Source: CmP2 sp052084925 (lineage in GTDB: Bacteria > Actinomycetota > Actinomycetes > Actinomycetales > Micrococcaceae). Taken from it: a stretch of DNA of 64,000 nucleotides. The DNA lies in NCBI GenBank assembly GCA_052084925.1, contig JBQDEV010000008.1, positions 62,001-126,000 on the forward strand. The letters run 5' to 3'. The notes under the pieces are model-generated. The model was not told the origin of the DNA and ran no database searches. It saw only the letters and a program-made list of their open reading frames with translations. Shown piece by piece: positions 50,149 through 58,769 of this stretch. The stretch's first letter is position 1; every line of letters begins with the position of its first letter. The translations under genes were made by a program, and so were the position numbers.

Positions 50149-51163
50149 TGGCCTCGTCGATCATGGGCTCGTAGCGCTCGATCACCCACGGCACGGTGAG
50201 CGGGTTGATAATGGACGACGCCGTCACGAACGCCTGGTCCTCCGCGGCCACCACGGCACCCTGCTCAATGGCGGGAATCGATCCGTAGAGCTCCTGGGAT
50301 TCGATCTCCTCGCGGTTGGCGGCGTCACTGTAGAACGTGAAGATCAGGTCGGAGTCATTGAGCATATCGGCGTTCTCCAGCCCGATCATGGCGGAGTCGG
50401 TGCCGGGCACGTCGTACTCGGCGAGGTCTGAAGAGGACAGGTCGGCGGTCAGACCCAGCCCGGTGAGCATGGCCACGCGCTGCTCGTCGGGGTAGAAGAC
50501 GCCGAGGGTGCCCGGACCGGAGTTGTAGATGTAGGAGAACGTGTAGTCGGCCCAATCCTCGCGGGCAGCCTCCTCGAATTGGTCCTCGATCCCCTGGATC
50601 AGCTCGTCGGCCTGGTCGGTCTCGCCGAGCGCTTCGGCCACCACGTTGATCTGCTCTTCCCAGGTGATCACCCAGGGCTGCTCCTCGTAGGCGACGGTGG
50701 GGGCGATGTCGTTGAGCACGTCGAACTGCTCCTGGGTCACTCCCGACCAGGGCGCGAGGATCACGTCGGGCTCCAGGGCGACGATGGCCTCCACGTCGAG
50801 CTCGGTGCTGCCGGTGAACTGCTCGGGCAGCTCGTCGCCGGACTCTTCGACCGCCTCGTGGATCCAGGGCAGGTAACCGCTGTCGTCCGCACCCCACGGG
50901 TACTCTTCGATGCCCACCGGGGTCACGCCCAGGGCAATCGCGGTCTCGGCGGAGCCCTGACCCAGGGTCACCACACGCTCCGGCTTCTCGGTGATCTCGG
51001 CGGTGCCCAGGGCGTGCTCGATGGTGACCGGGGCGAAATCCTCACCGGTTCCGTCGTCGGATCCTGACTCGGAGCCACCGTCGGCGGAGCAGGAGGTCAG
51101 CGCGAGGAGCACGGCGAGCGAGCCTGCCGCCGTCGCAGCGCGGCGCGTGCGTGAAGAGATCAT
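50129..51163 (-). CDS. Iron-siderophore ABC substrate-binding lipoprotein
   Basis: 344 aa; AAAGGG precedes the ATG. Signal peptide with lipobox ALTSCSA, then FecB-type binding protein (EHALGTAEITEKPERVVTLG, DVILAPWSGVTQEQFDVLND). It is clearly a paralogue of the orphan binding protein at 42389 (shared EHA-G-EI-EKPERV and GV-PVGI motifs). First gene of the FecBCD operon; a DtxR box sits 40 bases upstream. Confidence 0.92.
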   Translation of the reverse strand: MISSRTRRAATAAGSLAVLLALTSCSADGGSESGSDDGTGEDFAPVTIEHALGTAEITEKPERVVTLGQGSAETAIALGVTPVGIEEYPWGADDSGYLPWIHEAVEESGDELPEQFTGSTELDVEAIVALEPDVILAPWSGVTQEQFDVLNDIAPTVAYEEQPWVITWEEQINVVAEALGETDQADELIQGIEDQFEEAAREDWADYTFSYIYNSGPGTLGVFYPDEQRVAMLTGLGLTADLSSSDLAEYDVPGTDSAMIGLENADMLNDSDLIFTFYSDAANREEIESQELYGSIPAIEQGAVVAAEDQAFVTASSIINPLTVPWVIERYEPMIDEAIENIDD

Positions 51164-51202
51164 GAGGGGAGGCCCTTTCGGTAGAACAGTGCGGATCCGA
51201 GT

Positions 51203-51221
51203 TTAGGTTAGCCTCTCTTCA
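51203..51221. promoter_or_regulatory. DtxR/IdeR iron box
   Basis: TTAGGTTAGCCTCTCTTCA has a perfect left half (TTAGGTTAGCCT) and a degenerate right half of the DtxR consensus. It overlaps the stop region of the upstream Pr6Pr gene and controls the iron importer operon starting at 51163. Confidence 0.8.
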
Positions 51222-51945
51222 ATTTCAAACGGATTGAAACCAGAATCCGGTCGACCCCGAGCATCACCAGCACGACGACGACGTACACTGCCAGGATCAC
51301 CCCGACCGTCGGGCCCACCACAGCCCAGCCGCGGCCCGGCACATCCAGGATGTCGTAGGGGTACCAGTCCAGCAGCGGACCGCGCGCCAAAGTGACCGCC
51401 AGCCAGGTCAGCGGCAGCAGCGCCGAGAGGAGCAGGCGCCGTCCGGTGATCTCCCCGCGCGGGCCGAACACCAGCCACACCACCGGGGCGAGCACGGGCA
51501 ACACCACATGCGCGAGGGTGTCATTCCACCATTCGACGCCGACCAGCGGGGAGTCGTCACGCAGTAGCACGTTGAACACCAGCCCCGTGATCGCGATGCA
51601 GCCCACCGAGGCCACACGCACGACGGCGAACGCGGTGTCCCGGCGGCGCGCCGAATCCGGGCGCCCGCCGGGTCGCTCACCGGGTCGCAGGGCCGCGGCA
51701 CTCGATGCCACCAGCACCAGCAGGCAGGAGATCACGGTGAAATACGCGGGCTGATTCAGCACGTGCTCCCAGCCCGCGGTAAAACCACCCGAGTAGCCGA
51801 CGTTCTCGGGCAGCTGGCTGTGCTTCCAGGTGCCGATGTTGATCGAGGTGGCCACCGCGGCCAGCGCGACCAACGCCACAGCACCGTGGGCGATCCGCTC
51901 CATCGTCACCGGGGGACCCGCGGCTACGGCACTCACCGCACCCAC
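51208..51945 (-). CDS. Pr6Pr-family integral membrane protein
   Basis: 245 aa, six predicted membrane helices. The stretches WWNDTLAHVVLPVLAPVVWL, LARGPLLDWYPYDILDVPGR and RILVSIRLKLKRG are typical of the Pr6Pr/FAR-17a-like family. Function is not established. Its last codons overlap the DtxR box of the iron operon downstream, so it and the iron genes share the segment but not necessarily regulation. Ten bases after the PEBP gene, so the two may be cotranscribed. Confidence 0.8.
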   Translation of the reverse strand: MGAVSAVAAGPPVTMERIAHGAVALVALAAVATSINIGTWKHSQLPENVGYSGGFTAGWEHVLNQPAYFTVISCLLVLVASSAAALRPGERPGGRPDSARRRDTAFAVVRVASVGCIAITGLVFNVLLRDDSPLVGVEWWNDTLAHVVLPVLAPVVWLVFGPRGEITGRRLLLSALLPLTWLAVTLARGPLLDWYPYDILDVPGRGWAVVGPTVGVILAVYVVVVLVMLGVDRILVSIRLKLKRG

Positions 51946-51955
51946 CGCGCTGAAC

Positions 51956-52540
51956 TCACTCGGTGATTTCGCCGGTCACCACCAGGGTGGCGCGGCCGAT
52001 CTCATGGCCGAAGCGGTTGAACCCGAAGAAGGCGTTCGAGGCGTCCTCGGGGATCTCCAGGGTCTCCACATCCAGGGCGTGCACGGTGATGAAGTTGCGG
52101 TGCTCCCCGTGTCCGGCCGGCGGGGCGGCGCCGATGAACCCGACTCCGCCGCCGTCGTGCTTCAACTGGAATGCGCCCTCCGGTAGCCCGGAGCCGTCGT
52201 CCGCCCCGGCGTTCTCGGCGAGTTCGGTGACCTCGGCCCCAATATTGCCCACCGACCAGTGCCAGAATCCGGAGCCGGTGGGGGCGTCGGGGTCGAACAC
52301 GGTCACCGCGTAGGAGCGGGTGCCTTCGGGAGCCCCCGACCAGCTCAGCTGCGGGGAGATGTCCTGGCCCCCGGGCACCCCGAACGCACCGGAGTACTGG
52401 GCGGCGGGCCAGGCGCCGCCGTCGGACACGGTCGTGGAGGTGACGGTGAACTCGGGCACCGTCTCAAGCCGGGCATAGGGGTCATTGCCGCGCTGACCGG
52501 TGATTCCCACGGTCTCGGGCGTTTCGTTCGTACCTGTCAT
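51956..52540 (-). CDS. YbhB/YbcL-family PEBP-like protein
   Basis: 194 aa; AGAGGAG precedes the ATG. Raf-kinase-inhibitor/PEBP fold: DISPQLSWSGAPEGTRSYAV, VFDPDAPTGSGFWHWSVGNI, and the conserved His/Gly strand GFIGAAPPAGHGEHRNF. Bacterial YbhB proteins are cytosolic and their physiological role is unclear, with kinase-inhibitor activity seen only for eukaryotic relatives. Slightly longer than E. coli YbhB because of the N-terminal 30 residues. Confidence 0.88.
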   Translation of the reverse strand: MTGTNETPETVGITGQRGNDPYARLETVPEFTVTSTTVSDGGAWPAAQYSGAFGVPGGQDISPQLSWSGAPEGTRSYAVTVFDPDAPTGSGFWHWSVGNIGAEVTELAENAGADDGSGLPEGAFQLKHDGGGVGFIGAAPPAGHGEHRNFITVHALDVETLEIPEDASNAFFGFNRFGHEIGRATLVVTGEITE

Positions 52541-52678
52541 GATGACTCCTCTCGTGAGACTCTCGATGACGTTCAGCCTAGGCGCCGGGAGTCGGACTCG
52601 TCACGCCCGCGCCGTCTACCCGGAGCCGACCGCTAGGGTGGAATCGCAGCCCCGCACAGACTCTCCGAAAGGATCCCC

Positions 52679-53224
52679 GTGAAACTCGGCGTCGTCATCC
52701 TCTCCGTCCGCACCCCGCGCAAAGCCGATTCGGTGGCCGCTTGGGTGCATGATCGACTCGCAGAGCGCGAGATTCCCGACGTCGACTGGCGCACCCTGGA
52801 CCTGGCCGATTACGACCTGCCGCCGCTGCGCCGCTACGGCCAGGCCGCGGAAGACGACGCCCCGGCGGATCTGGTGCGCTGGCGCGACGACGTCGTCGAG
52901 TGTGACGGGTTCCTGTTCATCACCCCCGAATACAACCGCGCCATGCCCGGCTACGCGAAGAACGCCTACGACCTGCTCGATACCCCCTGGAAGGACAAGC
53001 CGGTTGCGTTCGTCTCCTACGGCGGGGTGGGCGGGGCGCGCGCCGTCGACGCCTGGCGGGTAAGCGTGCAGCCCTACAACCAGCCCAGCGTCGGGCACCA
53101 GGTGCTGCTCTACAACCGGTTCGATTTCGAGGGCGACACCCTGGTGCCCACCGAACGCCACGGCCAGACCCTGGACAAGGTGGTGGACGAGCTGGTGCGC
53201 CAGACGGGCCAGCGCTCCCGATGA
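52679..53224 (+). CDS. NAD(P)H-dependent FMN reductase
   Basis: 181 aa from a GTG (GAAAGGA ribosome site). Flavodoxin-like NADPH-FMN reductase: phosphate loop SVRTPRKADSVAAW, FMN contact TPEYNRAMPGYAKNAYD, and GGVGGARAVDAWR. It reduces FMN or azo/quinone compounds with NAD(P)H. Next downstream, 75 bases away, is a FAD-dependent oxidoreductase gene, so the pair could supply reduced flavin to it. Confidence 0.88.
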   Translation: MKLGVVILSVRTPRKADSVAAWVHDRLAEREIPDVDWRTLDLADYDLPPLRRYGQAAEDDAPADLVRWRDDVVECDGFLFITPEYNRAMPGYAKNAYDLLDTPWKDKPVAFVSYGGVGGARAVDAWRVSVQPYNQPSVGHQVLLYNRFDFEGDTLVPTERHGQTLDKVVDELVRQTGQRSR

Positions 53225-53299
53225 ACGGGACGCGTGTGGCCTGCGCAACCCGTTCCCAGTGACGATGGAGCCATTCGACCCCGCTCCGAAGGGAACCCC

Positions 53300-55057
53300 A
53301 TGTCCAGCGCGCACCCCACCCACACCGCCAGCCACAGCTCTGAGTCACCCACCGGCTCCGAGATCGAGGTCGACCTGCTGGTGCTGGGCACGGGAGCGGC
53401 CGGGCTCTCCGCCGCGCTGACCGGTGCGGCCGAGGGGCTGAACGTGCTGGCCCTGGAGACCACCGACTGGATCGGCGGCACCACCGCCTACTCGGCCGGC
53501 ACCGCCTGGATCCCGAACAACCCTTACCAGCGCGCCGCGGGCAATCACGACGACGCCGCCCGGGTGCAGCGCTACCTCGACACCCTGGTCGGTGACGCCT
53601 CCGGCAAGCCGATGCGCGATGCCTATGTGGAGCAGGGCCCGCGGATGCTGGCCGCCATGGACTCGCTCGGGGTGCGGTTCCTGCACTCCCCGAACGTCGT
53701 CGATTATCACTCCGAGCTGCCCGAGACCGGCAAGACCGGGCGCGCCCTGGAGCCCGAACCCTTCGACGGGCGCCAGCTGGGTGCCACCCGCTTCGCCCAT
53801 GTGCGGCCCCCGGTGCCCGAGTTCGCCCTGATGGGCGGGGAGCTGATGGTGCGCCGCCCCGAGGTCACCACCCTGCTCGGGCTGTTCTCGGGGAAGGCGT
53901 CGACGACGGCGAAAGCGGCCACCACCGCCCTGGGACTGGGGGTCCGCTGGGCAGCCGACCGAGTGCGCCAGCACGCCCGCGGCACCCGCCTGGTGATGGG
54001 CAACGCCCTGGTGGCCCGGCTGTACCACGAGCTCACCCGGCGCGGTGGTCAGGTGTGGCGCAACGCGCGGACCACGCAGCTGCTGCGCGTCGACGGAGCC
54101 GTCACGGGCGCCGTCGTTGAGTATCAAGGCCGCGAGGTCACGCTCCGCGTGCGCCGCGGGGTCGTGCTGGCCGGCGGCGGGTTCGCCCAGTCGCCGCAGC
54201 GCCGCGCTGAGGAACTCCCCTCGCCCACCCCACAGTTCTCGCGGGCCGCCGAAGGTGCCACCGGCGCCACGCAGTCCCTGGCCCTGCGCATCGGCGCTAC
54301 CCTGGGTCCCGACAACGGCGAGAACGCCCTGTGGTTCCCCTCCTCCATCGGCACCCGCCCGGACGGCTCCACCGCGGTGTTCCCGCACATCTGGGACCGT
54401 GGCAAGCCCGGGGTGATCGCGGTGAACTCAGCCGGTGAGCGCTTCGTGGACGAGTCGACGTCGTATCACCGGTTCGTGCGCGCGATGTACGCCTCCAGTA
54501 CCGTGCCGGCCTGGCTGGTGGTGGATTCCCGCACCCTGTCCCGCTACGGGCTGGGCATGATCACCATGCCGCACCTGCCCCGGGTCGCCCTGCGCCGCTA
54601 CCTCGACTCCGGCTACCTGCACACCGGTCGGACCCTACGCGAGCTGGCGGAGAACATCGGGGTGGACCCGGCCGGACTGGAAGCCACGGTGACCCGTTAC
54701 AACGGTTTCGCGACCACCGGGGTGGATGAGGACTTCCACAAGGGCGAGCTGCTTTTTGGAAGGGTCGCCGGCGACCCGGAGCATGGGCCGAACCCGAACA
54801 TCGGCCCGGTCGCGGAAGCCCCGTTCTACGCGATCGCCGTGGTGCCCACTCCGTTGGCGACCTCGCGCGGCATCGCGATCAACCCGAACGCTCAGGCGCT
54901 CGACGACGACGGCGCCCCGATTCCCGGCCTCTACGCGGTCGGCAACGACGCGCAGTCGCCCTTCGGCTCCGAGTATCCGGGGGCCGGCGCCCAGGTCGGC
55001 GGCGGCATGACCTTCGGCTGGGTGGCCGCCCGACACGCAGCGGGTCGAACAGACTAG
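53300..55057 (+). CDS. FAD-dependent oxidoreductase (KstD/fumarate-reductase type)
   Basis: 585 aa from the ATG at 53300 (AAGGGA). FAD-binding loop LLVLGTGAAGLSAALTGA, dinucleotide region ETTDWIGGTTAYSAGTAWIP, and the C-terminal FAD contact YAVGNDAQSPFGSEYPGAGA. The overall length and the interior substrate-domain pattern place it with 3-ketosteroid delta1-dehydrogenases and fumarate-reductase flavoproteins. Cytosolic; substrate unknown. No steroid-catabolism genes are nearby, so the steroid role should not be assumed. Confidence 0.86.
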   Translation: MSSAHPTHTASHSSESPTGSEIEVDLLVLGTGAAGLSAALTGAAEGLNVLALETTDWIGGTTAYSAGTAWIPNNPYQRAAGNHDDAARVQRYLDTLVGDASGKPMRDAYVEQGPRMLAAMDSLGVRFLHSPNVVDYHSELPETGKTGRALEPEPFDGRQLGATRFAHVRPPVPEFALMGGELMVRRPEVTTLLGLFSGKASTTAKAATTALGLGVRWAADRVRQHARGTRLVMGNALVARLYHELTRRGGQVWRNARTTQLLRVDGAVTGAVVEYQGREVTLRVRRGVVLAGGGFAQSPQRRAEELPSPTPQFSRAAEGATGATQSLALRIGATLGPDNGENALWFPSSIGTRPDGSTAVFPHIWDRGKPGVIAVNSAGERFVDESTSYHRFVRAMYASSTVPAWLVVDSRTLSRYGLGMITMPHLPRVALRRYLDSGYLHTGRTLRELAENIGVDPAGLEATVTRYNGFATTGVDEDFHKGELLFGRVAGDPEHGPNPNIGPVAEAPFYAIAVVPTPLATSRGIAINPNAQALDDDGAPIPGLYAVGNDAQSPFGSEYPGAGAQVGGGMTFGWVAARHAAGRTD

Positions 55058-55212
55058 CCACCGGCGTCATCGGCGTCTGCCCTGGACAGGCGCCGGTTTC
55101 TCCAGATTCGCTCACTCCGGCCATACCGGGCGCGGTCTTTACATGGCACAATGTTCAAGCGATGGCTCTCACATTCGGCCCCGCAGTTCATGACCCTGAG
55201 AGGAACAGCACC

Positions 55213-55773
55213 GTGAGCATCACTCCTGACTTCACCGGCACCTGGGACATCGACCCGGCGCACAGCCGCATCGGGTTCCAGAGCCGTCACGCCATGGTGG
55301 CCAAGGTCCGCGGCGCCTTCAACTCGGTGTCTGGGTCGGTCCGCTTCGCGGGCGAGTCCCCGACCGACGCCGCCGTCGAGGTGCGTGTGGACATGGCCAG
55401 CGTGGACACCCGCAATGCCGACCGCGACAACCACCTGCGCGGGGGCGACTTCTTCGACGTCGAGACCTTCCCGGAGATGGTGTTCGTCTCCACCGCCATT
55501 GACGAGGTGGAGGAGAACAGCTTCATCGTCACCGGTGACCTCACCCTCCGCGATGTGACCCGTCAGATCTCGATCCCCCTGGAGCTGCTGGGCCAGGAGA
55601 CCGACCCGTTCGGCAATCAGCGCGCCGGGTTCGAGGGCTCCCGCCGCATCGACCGCAAGGAGTTCGGCGTCTCCTGGAACACCCCACTGGATTCCGGCGG
55701 CGTGCTGGTCAGCGACAAGGTGACCCTGGAGTTCGAGCTAAGCCTGGTCAAGCGCCGCAGCGACGACGCTTAA
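55213..55773 (+). CDS. YceI-family lipid-binding protein
   Basis: 186 aa from a GTG (AGAGGA). Complete YceI lipocalin-like fold: GTWDIDPAHSRIGFQSRHAM, then NHLRGGDFFDVETFPEMVFV and GDLTLRDVTRQISIPLELLG. No signal peptide, so unlike E. coli YceI it should stay cytosolic, as is common in actinobacterial members. Family members bind polyisoprenoid chains. It is convergent with the Asp23 operon. Confidence 0.9.
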   Translation: MSITPDFTGTWDIDPAHSRIGFQSRHAMVAKVRGAFNSVSGSVRFAGESPTDAAVEVRVDMASVDTRNADRDNHLRGGDFFDVETFPEMVFVSTAIDEVEENSFIVTGDLTLRDVTRQISIPLELLGQETDPFGNQRAGFEGSRRIDRKEFGVSWNTPLDSGGVLVSDKVTLEFELSLVKRRSDDA

Positions 55774-55784
55774 CGAAAGCACCA

Positions 55785-56378
55785 CTACTGCACCCGGATC
55801 TCATGGCGGCGCCCGCTGGCCCGGGTGACATCCACGATGATTCCGGCCGCGGTGAGTGGCACCCCCAGCGCCTGTACCGTCTGCGGGAGCACGTCGTCGT
55901 GGATCCGGGCGACGACGGCGGCCACGTCACCGCGCTCCTGCACCGTGACCTTCACCGCCAACTCGGCGTCGCGCCGGGCCCCGCGCAGCACCGCACGGGC
56001 GGCGACGACGTCGTCGAGGGTCTCCACCGTGGCGGCCACCGCATCGGTCAGCACCGCGGCATCCATCACCGTGGTGCCGGTGCGGGCGTCGGCGTGGAAA
56101 CGCAGCGTGGTGGCTCGGCGGCTGCGCGGGATCTGGGCGATCAGCCACGCCACCCCGGCCACCGCGAGCGCCACCCCCAGCGCCAGCACGGCGGCGGGCA
56201 ACCAGGGCTGATTCAACACCGTCTCCACCCCGGCCAGCGGGCGCTGCTCCGGGCGCAACGCGCCCACGTGCGCGAACACTCCGGCTGCGGCCAGCGCCCC
56301 GGTGGTCCCGGCGGCCAGCAGCACCGCGCCGATCACGGCTAGCAGGACCCGATTCAATCGTCCGGCATGGGTCTTCAC
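55785..56378 (-). CDS. AmaP-like Asp23-associated membrane protein
   Basis: 197 aa from a GTG at 56378 that overlaps the previous stop (GTGA). Two membrane helices (about 9-30 and 58-82) and a cytosolic C-terminal domain of Asp23-like pattern (DVVAARAVLRGARRDAELAV, VVARIHDDVLPQTVQALG). This layout matches AmaP, the membrane anchor of Asp23 in staphylococci, or the actinobacterial DUF6286 group. Last gene of the five-gene Asp23 operon. Confidence 0.78.
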   Translation of the reverse strand: MKTHAGRLNRVLLAVIGAVLLAAGTTGALAAAGVFAHVGALRPEQRPLAGVETVLNQPWLPAAVLALGVALAVAGVAWLIAQIPRSRRATTLRFHADARTGTTVMDAAVLTDAVAATVETLDDVVAARAVLRGARRDAELAVKVTVQERGDVAAVVARIHDDVLPQTVQALGVPLTAAGIIVDVTRASGRRHEIRVQ

Positions 56379-56935
56379 GAGGCCTCCTTCACCTGGGCGG
56401 TCACCCGCACCCGCGGGGCCCGCACCAGTCCGGTGCCAGCGAGGCGGTGCTCCACCTGCTCGCGTACCTCCGCCACGAGCGCCTCCGTATCCCGCAGCGG
56501 GGTGGTGACAGTGACGAACACCGAGCGCGGCGCCGCCGAGGTCCGCACTCCGGCCACCCCGTCCACCTGAGCCGCCACCGCCGAGGCCAGCGTGGCCATG
56601 CCCTGGGACAGCAGCAGCGCGTCCACGCCGTCCCGGGCAGACTCTCCCGGCTCCGGGGTCCGCAGCGGGGCAGCGTTCCGGGCTCCCGGAATCAGCGCGC
56701 ACAGCAGCAGCACCAGCCCGAGCACCGCGCAGCCCACAGCCACGGCCCAGCCGGTGGGACTGCTCCACGACGTCGCGCCGAGGCTCTGCAACACGTTCTC
56801 CGCCGCAACCGGCCAGGCGCCGGTGAGCAGCACCGTGAGCCCCGACCACAGGGCCAGGGCCGCCAGAACGAGCACCACGACGACGGCGAGCAGGGCGGGC
56901 ACAGTGCGTGAGGGGCGACGGTGCAGATGCTTCAT
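56375..56935 (-). CDS. DUF6286/AmaP-type membrane protein
   Basis: 186 aa; starts within the preceding stop (ATGA). Two membrane helices (about 12-38 and 60-84), then a cytosolic Asp23-like region (ATLASAVAAQVDGVAGVRTS, REQVEHRLAGTGLVRAPRVR). It resembles its neighbour at 55785 and may form an anchor complex with it for the soluble Asp23 proteins. Confidence 0.78.
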   Translation of the reverse strand: MKHLHRRPSRTVPALLAVVVVLVLAALALWSGLTVLLTGAWPVAAENVLQSLGATSWSSPTGWAVAVGCAVLGLVLLLCALIPGARNAAPLRTPEPGESARDGVDALLLSQGMATLASAVAAQVDGVAGVRTSAAPRSVFVTVTTPLRDTEALVAEVREQVEHRLAGTGLVRAPRVRVTAQVKEAS

Positions 56936-57324
56936 CTCAGCACCCGCTCTTCCTCGCGGCGCTGGCGCGGGTGCAGGTAGCGCACCCGCACATCCACCTG
57001 TCGCACGGCGACGCCCGTCAGCGCGGTCACCCTCTCGGCCAGCCGCTCGCGCAGCTGCTGCGTGGTGTTCTGGATCGGCGCCGGGAACGGCAGTCCGACC
57101 TCCACTCTCAGTGCGGCCACGGTCCCGTTCAGCTCCACCTGCACGCGCGGGCGGGCCTGCGGGTCGCCCTGGGCACCCAGGCCGAGGAATCCTCCGGAGC
57201 GGCCCCCGACCTCTGCCATCTCCGAAGCGCACTGGGCGGCGATCTTCTGGACCACCTTCTCGGTGAGCACCAGGCCGCCTCGCTGCGCCGGCGCTGCCAT
57301 CGTCGACTGCGGCACGCCGGTCAC
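56932..57324 (-). CDS. Asp23/Gls24-family protein
   Basis: 130 aa from a GTG at 57324 overlapping the preceding stop. Soluble Asp23 fold: LTEKVVQKIAAQCASEMAEV, then PRVQVELNGTVAALRVEVGL and VTALTGVAVRQVDVRVRYLH. Asp23 proteins lie under the membrane and respond to alkaline or envelope stress. It is the second of two soluble Asp23 proteins in this operon. Confidence 0.85.
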   Translation of the reverse strand: MTGVPQSTMAAPAQRGGLVLTEKVVQKIAAQCASEMAEVGGRSGGFLGLGAQGDPQARPRVQVELNGTVAALRVEVGLPFPAPIQNTTQQLRERLAERVTALTGVAVRQVDVRVRYLHPRQRREEERVLR

Positions 57325-57515
57325 CGCCTGTCGGTCGCGCGGCCCACCAAGGAGCCCAGATCGATGCGCCCGTCCAGCACCAGACCGACCACCAGGCCGA
57401 CCGTGGCGAAGAACGACACCACCAGGAAGGCCACGAACCCGCCAAAGTACGCCACGATCCCCAGGGTGAGCCCGATGAGCAGCCCCAGAGTCGTCCGGCT
57501 CAGCGATCCGGTCAT
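57321..57515 (-). CDS. DUF2273-like small membrane protein
   Basis: 64 aa. Two tightly spaced membrane helices (about 8-28 and 30-48: LLIGLTLGIVAYFGGFVAFL) and a short charged end. It overlaps genes on both sides. Small DUF2273 proteins are usual partners of Asp23 and AmaP and help place them at the membrane. Confidence 0.75.
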   Translation of the reverse strand: MTGSLSRTTLGLLIGLTLGIVAYFGGFVAFLVVSFFATVGLVVGLVLDGRIDLGSLVGRATDRR

Positions 57516-57973
57516 CGCAGCACCTTCGCCTCTCCGGTCTCGACGTCGTCTTCCTCGGGCAGACGCACATCGGAGACGTGCACGTTCACCTCGATCACCT
57601 CAAGCCCGGTGGCGGACTCGACGCTGTCAATCACGTCGGTGCGGATCTGCTCGGCCACGGTCACCACGGAGGAACCGTATTCAACGATGATGGTGAGGTC
57701 GATGGCGGCCTGGACCTCGCCCTTCTCCACCGAGACCCCGCCGGCGACATTCACCTGAGAGCCCGGAATCCGGTTCGACACCGCGTCGAACATCCGGCGG
57801 GCGGCGGTGCCCATGGCGTGGACGCCGGGAACGTTGCGTGCCGCGAGCCCGGCCAGCTTGGCCACCACGTTATCGTTGACCGTGGTGCGGCCCAGCGCGG
57901 TCTTCAGCGGTGATTCGATCTCGGTGCCGACGGTGGTGACCGACGGTTCGATACTCTGCGCGGTCGTGTCCAT
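57512..57973 (-). CDS. Asp23/Gls24-family envelope stress protein
   Basis: 153 aa from the ATG at 57973 (AAGGA eight bases before it). Clear Asp23/Gls24 fold: VVAKLAGLAARNVPGVHAMG, VEKGEVQAAIDLTIIVEYGS, and ESATGLEVIEVNVHVSDVRL. First gene of the five-gene minus-strand operon, divergent from the ECF sigma gene across 226 bases. The sigma factor probably controls it. Confidence 0.9.
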   Translation of the reverse strand: MDTTAQSIEPSVTTVGTEIESPLKTALGRTTVNDNVVAKLAGLAARNVPGVHAMGTAARRMFDAVSNRIPGSQVNVAGGVSVEKGEVQAAIDLTIIVEYGSSVVTVAEQIRTDVIDSVESATGLEVIEVNVHVSDVRLPEEDDVETGEAKVLR

Positions 57974-58199
57974 GCGCGTATCCTTCTCTCTGACTCGTCC
58001 GCCCTTGTGGGGCGAGGGTGGCGTCCTGATCAGCATCATGCCCGGTGGGCCATGACAGCACCAGTTCTGCGGCTCGGAAGATTTTTCCCGCGCCGCTTGT
58101 TGATACCCAGGAGTAGCATGCAGAAAGCTGGCATGGTTGAAGGACGCACTACGGTTGTCGACACTGAAACTATCACGCGAACCCTCGAAGGGAGGCCGC

Positions 58200-58769
58200 A
58201 TGGGCACCGAGCCGGATCCGCATCTGGTGACCCTGGTGTTGCGCGCCCAGGACGGCGACGTCGCCTCCTTCGAGCAGCTGGTCCTGCGCTTTCAGGACCC
58301 GCTCTTCCGCATGGCCTACCGCACCCTCAATTCCCGCGTTGACGCCGAGGACGCCGTGCAGGACACCTTCACTTCCGCCTGGACCAAGTTGGACCAGCTC
58401 CGCCAACCCGAGGCGTTCTCGTCCTGGCTGTACCGGCAGTGCGTCAACCGCTGCCGCGATCTGCTGCGCCGTCGCGGGACCCAGTCGACGTCGTTGCTCA
58501 GCTCCGATCTGCTCGACGAGACCACCCCGACCAGCGCCGCCGATACCGACCCGGTGCGTCAGGCGGAACAGTCCTCCTCCATGGATGACCTGGGCCGACT
58601 ACTAGAATCGCTGCCGGAGGAGCAACGCATGGTGTGGGTGTTGCGCGAACTGCAACACTTCTCATATCTGCAGATTGCTGATGCACTAGAGATCACAGAG
58701 CCCACGGCGCGCGGGCGCCTGGCCCGGGCACGCAAGGCGCTGGCCGAGGGAATGGAGGGGTGGCGATGA
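58200..58769 (+). CDS. ECF RNA polymerase sigma factor
   Basis: 189 aa from the ATG at 58200 (GGGAGG). Region 2 (about 20-90): FRMAYRTLNSRVDAEDAVQD and TFTSAWTKLDQLRQPEAFSS. Region 4 (about 130-182): LPEEQRMVWVLRELQHFSYL, IADALEITEPTARGRLARAR. It has no extra domains. Followed by a ZAS-motif anti-sigma/Asp23 gene that overlaps its stop, so activity is probably controlled by that protein. Likely targets are its own operon and the divergent Asp23 operon. Confidence 0.92.
   Translation: MGTEPDPHLVTLVLRAQDGDVASFEQLVLRFQDPLFRMAYRTLNSRVDAEDAVQDTFTSAWTKLDQLRQPEAFSSWLYRQCVNRCRDLLRRRGTQSTSLLSSDLLDETTPTSAADTDPVRQAEQSSSMDDLGRLLESLPEEQRMVWVLRELQHFSYLQIADALEITEPTARGRLARARKALAEGMEGWR

Noticed and set aside
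53300..55057. Steroid degradation gene (kstD)
   Set aside because: Similarity is at the level of the flavoprotein superfamily; no other steroid gene is in the window.
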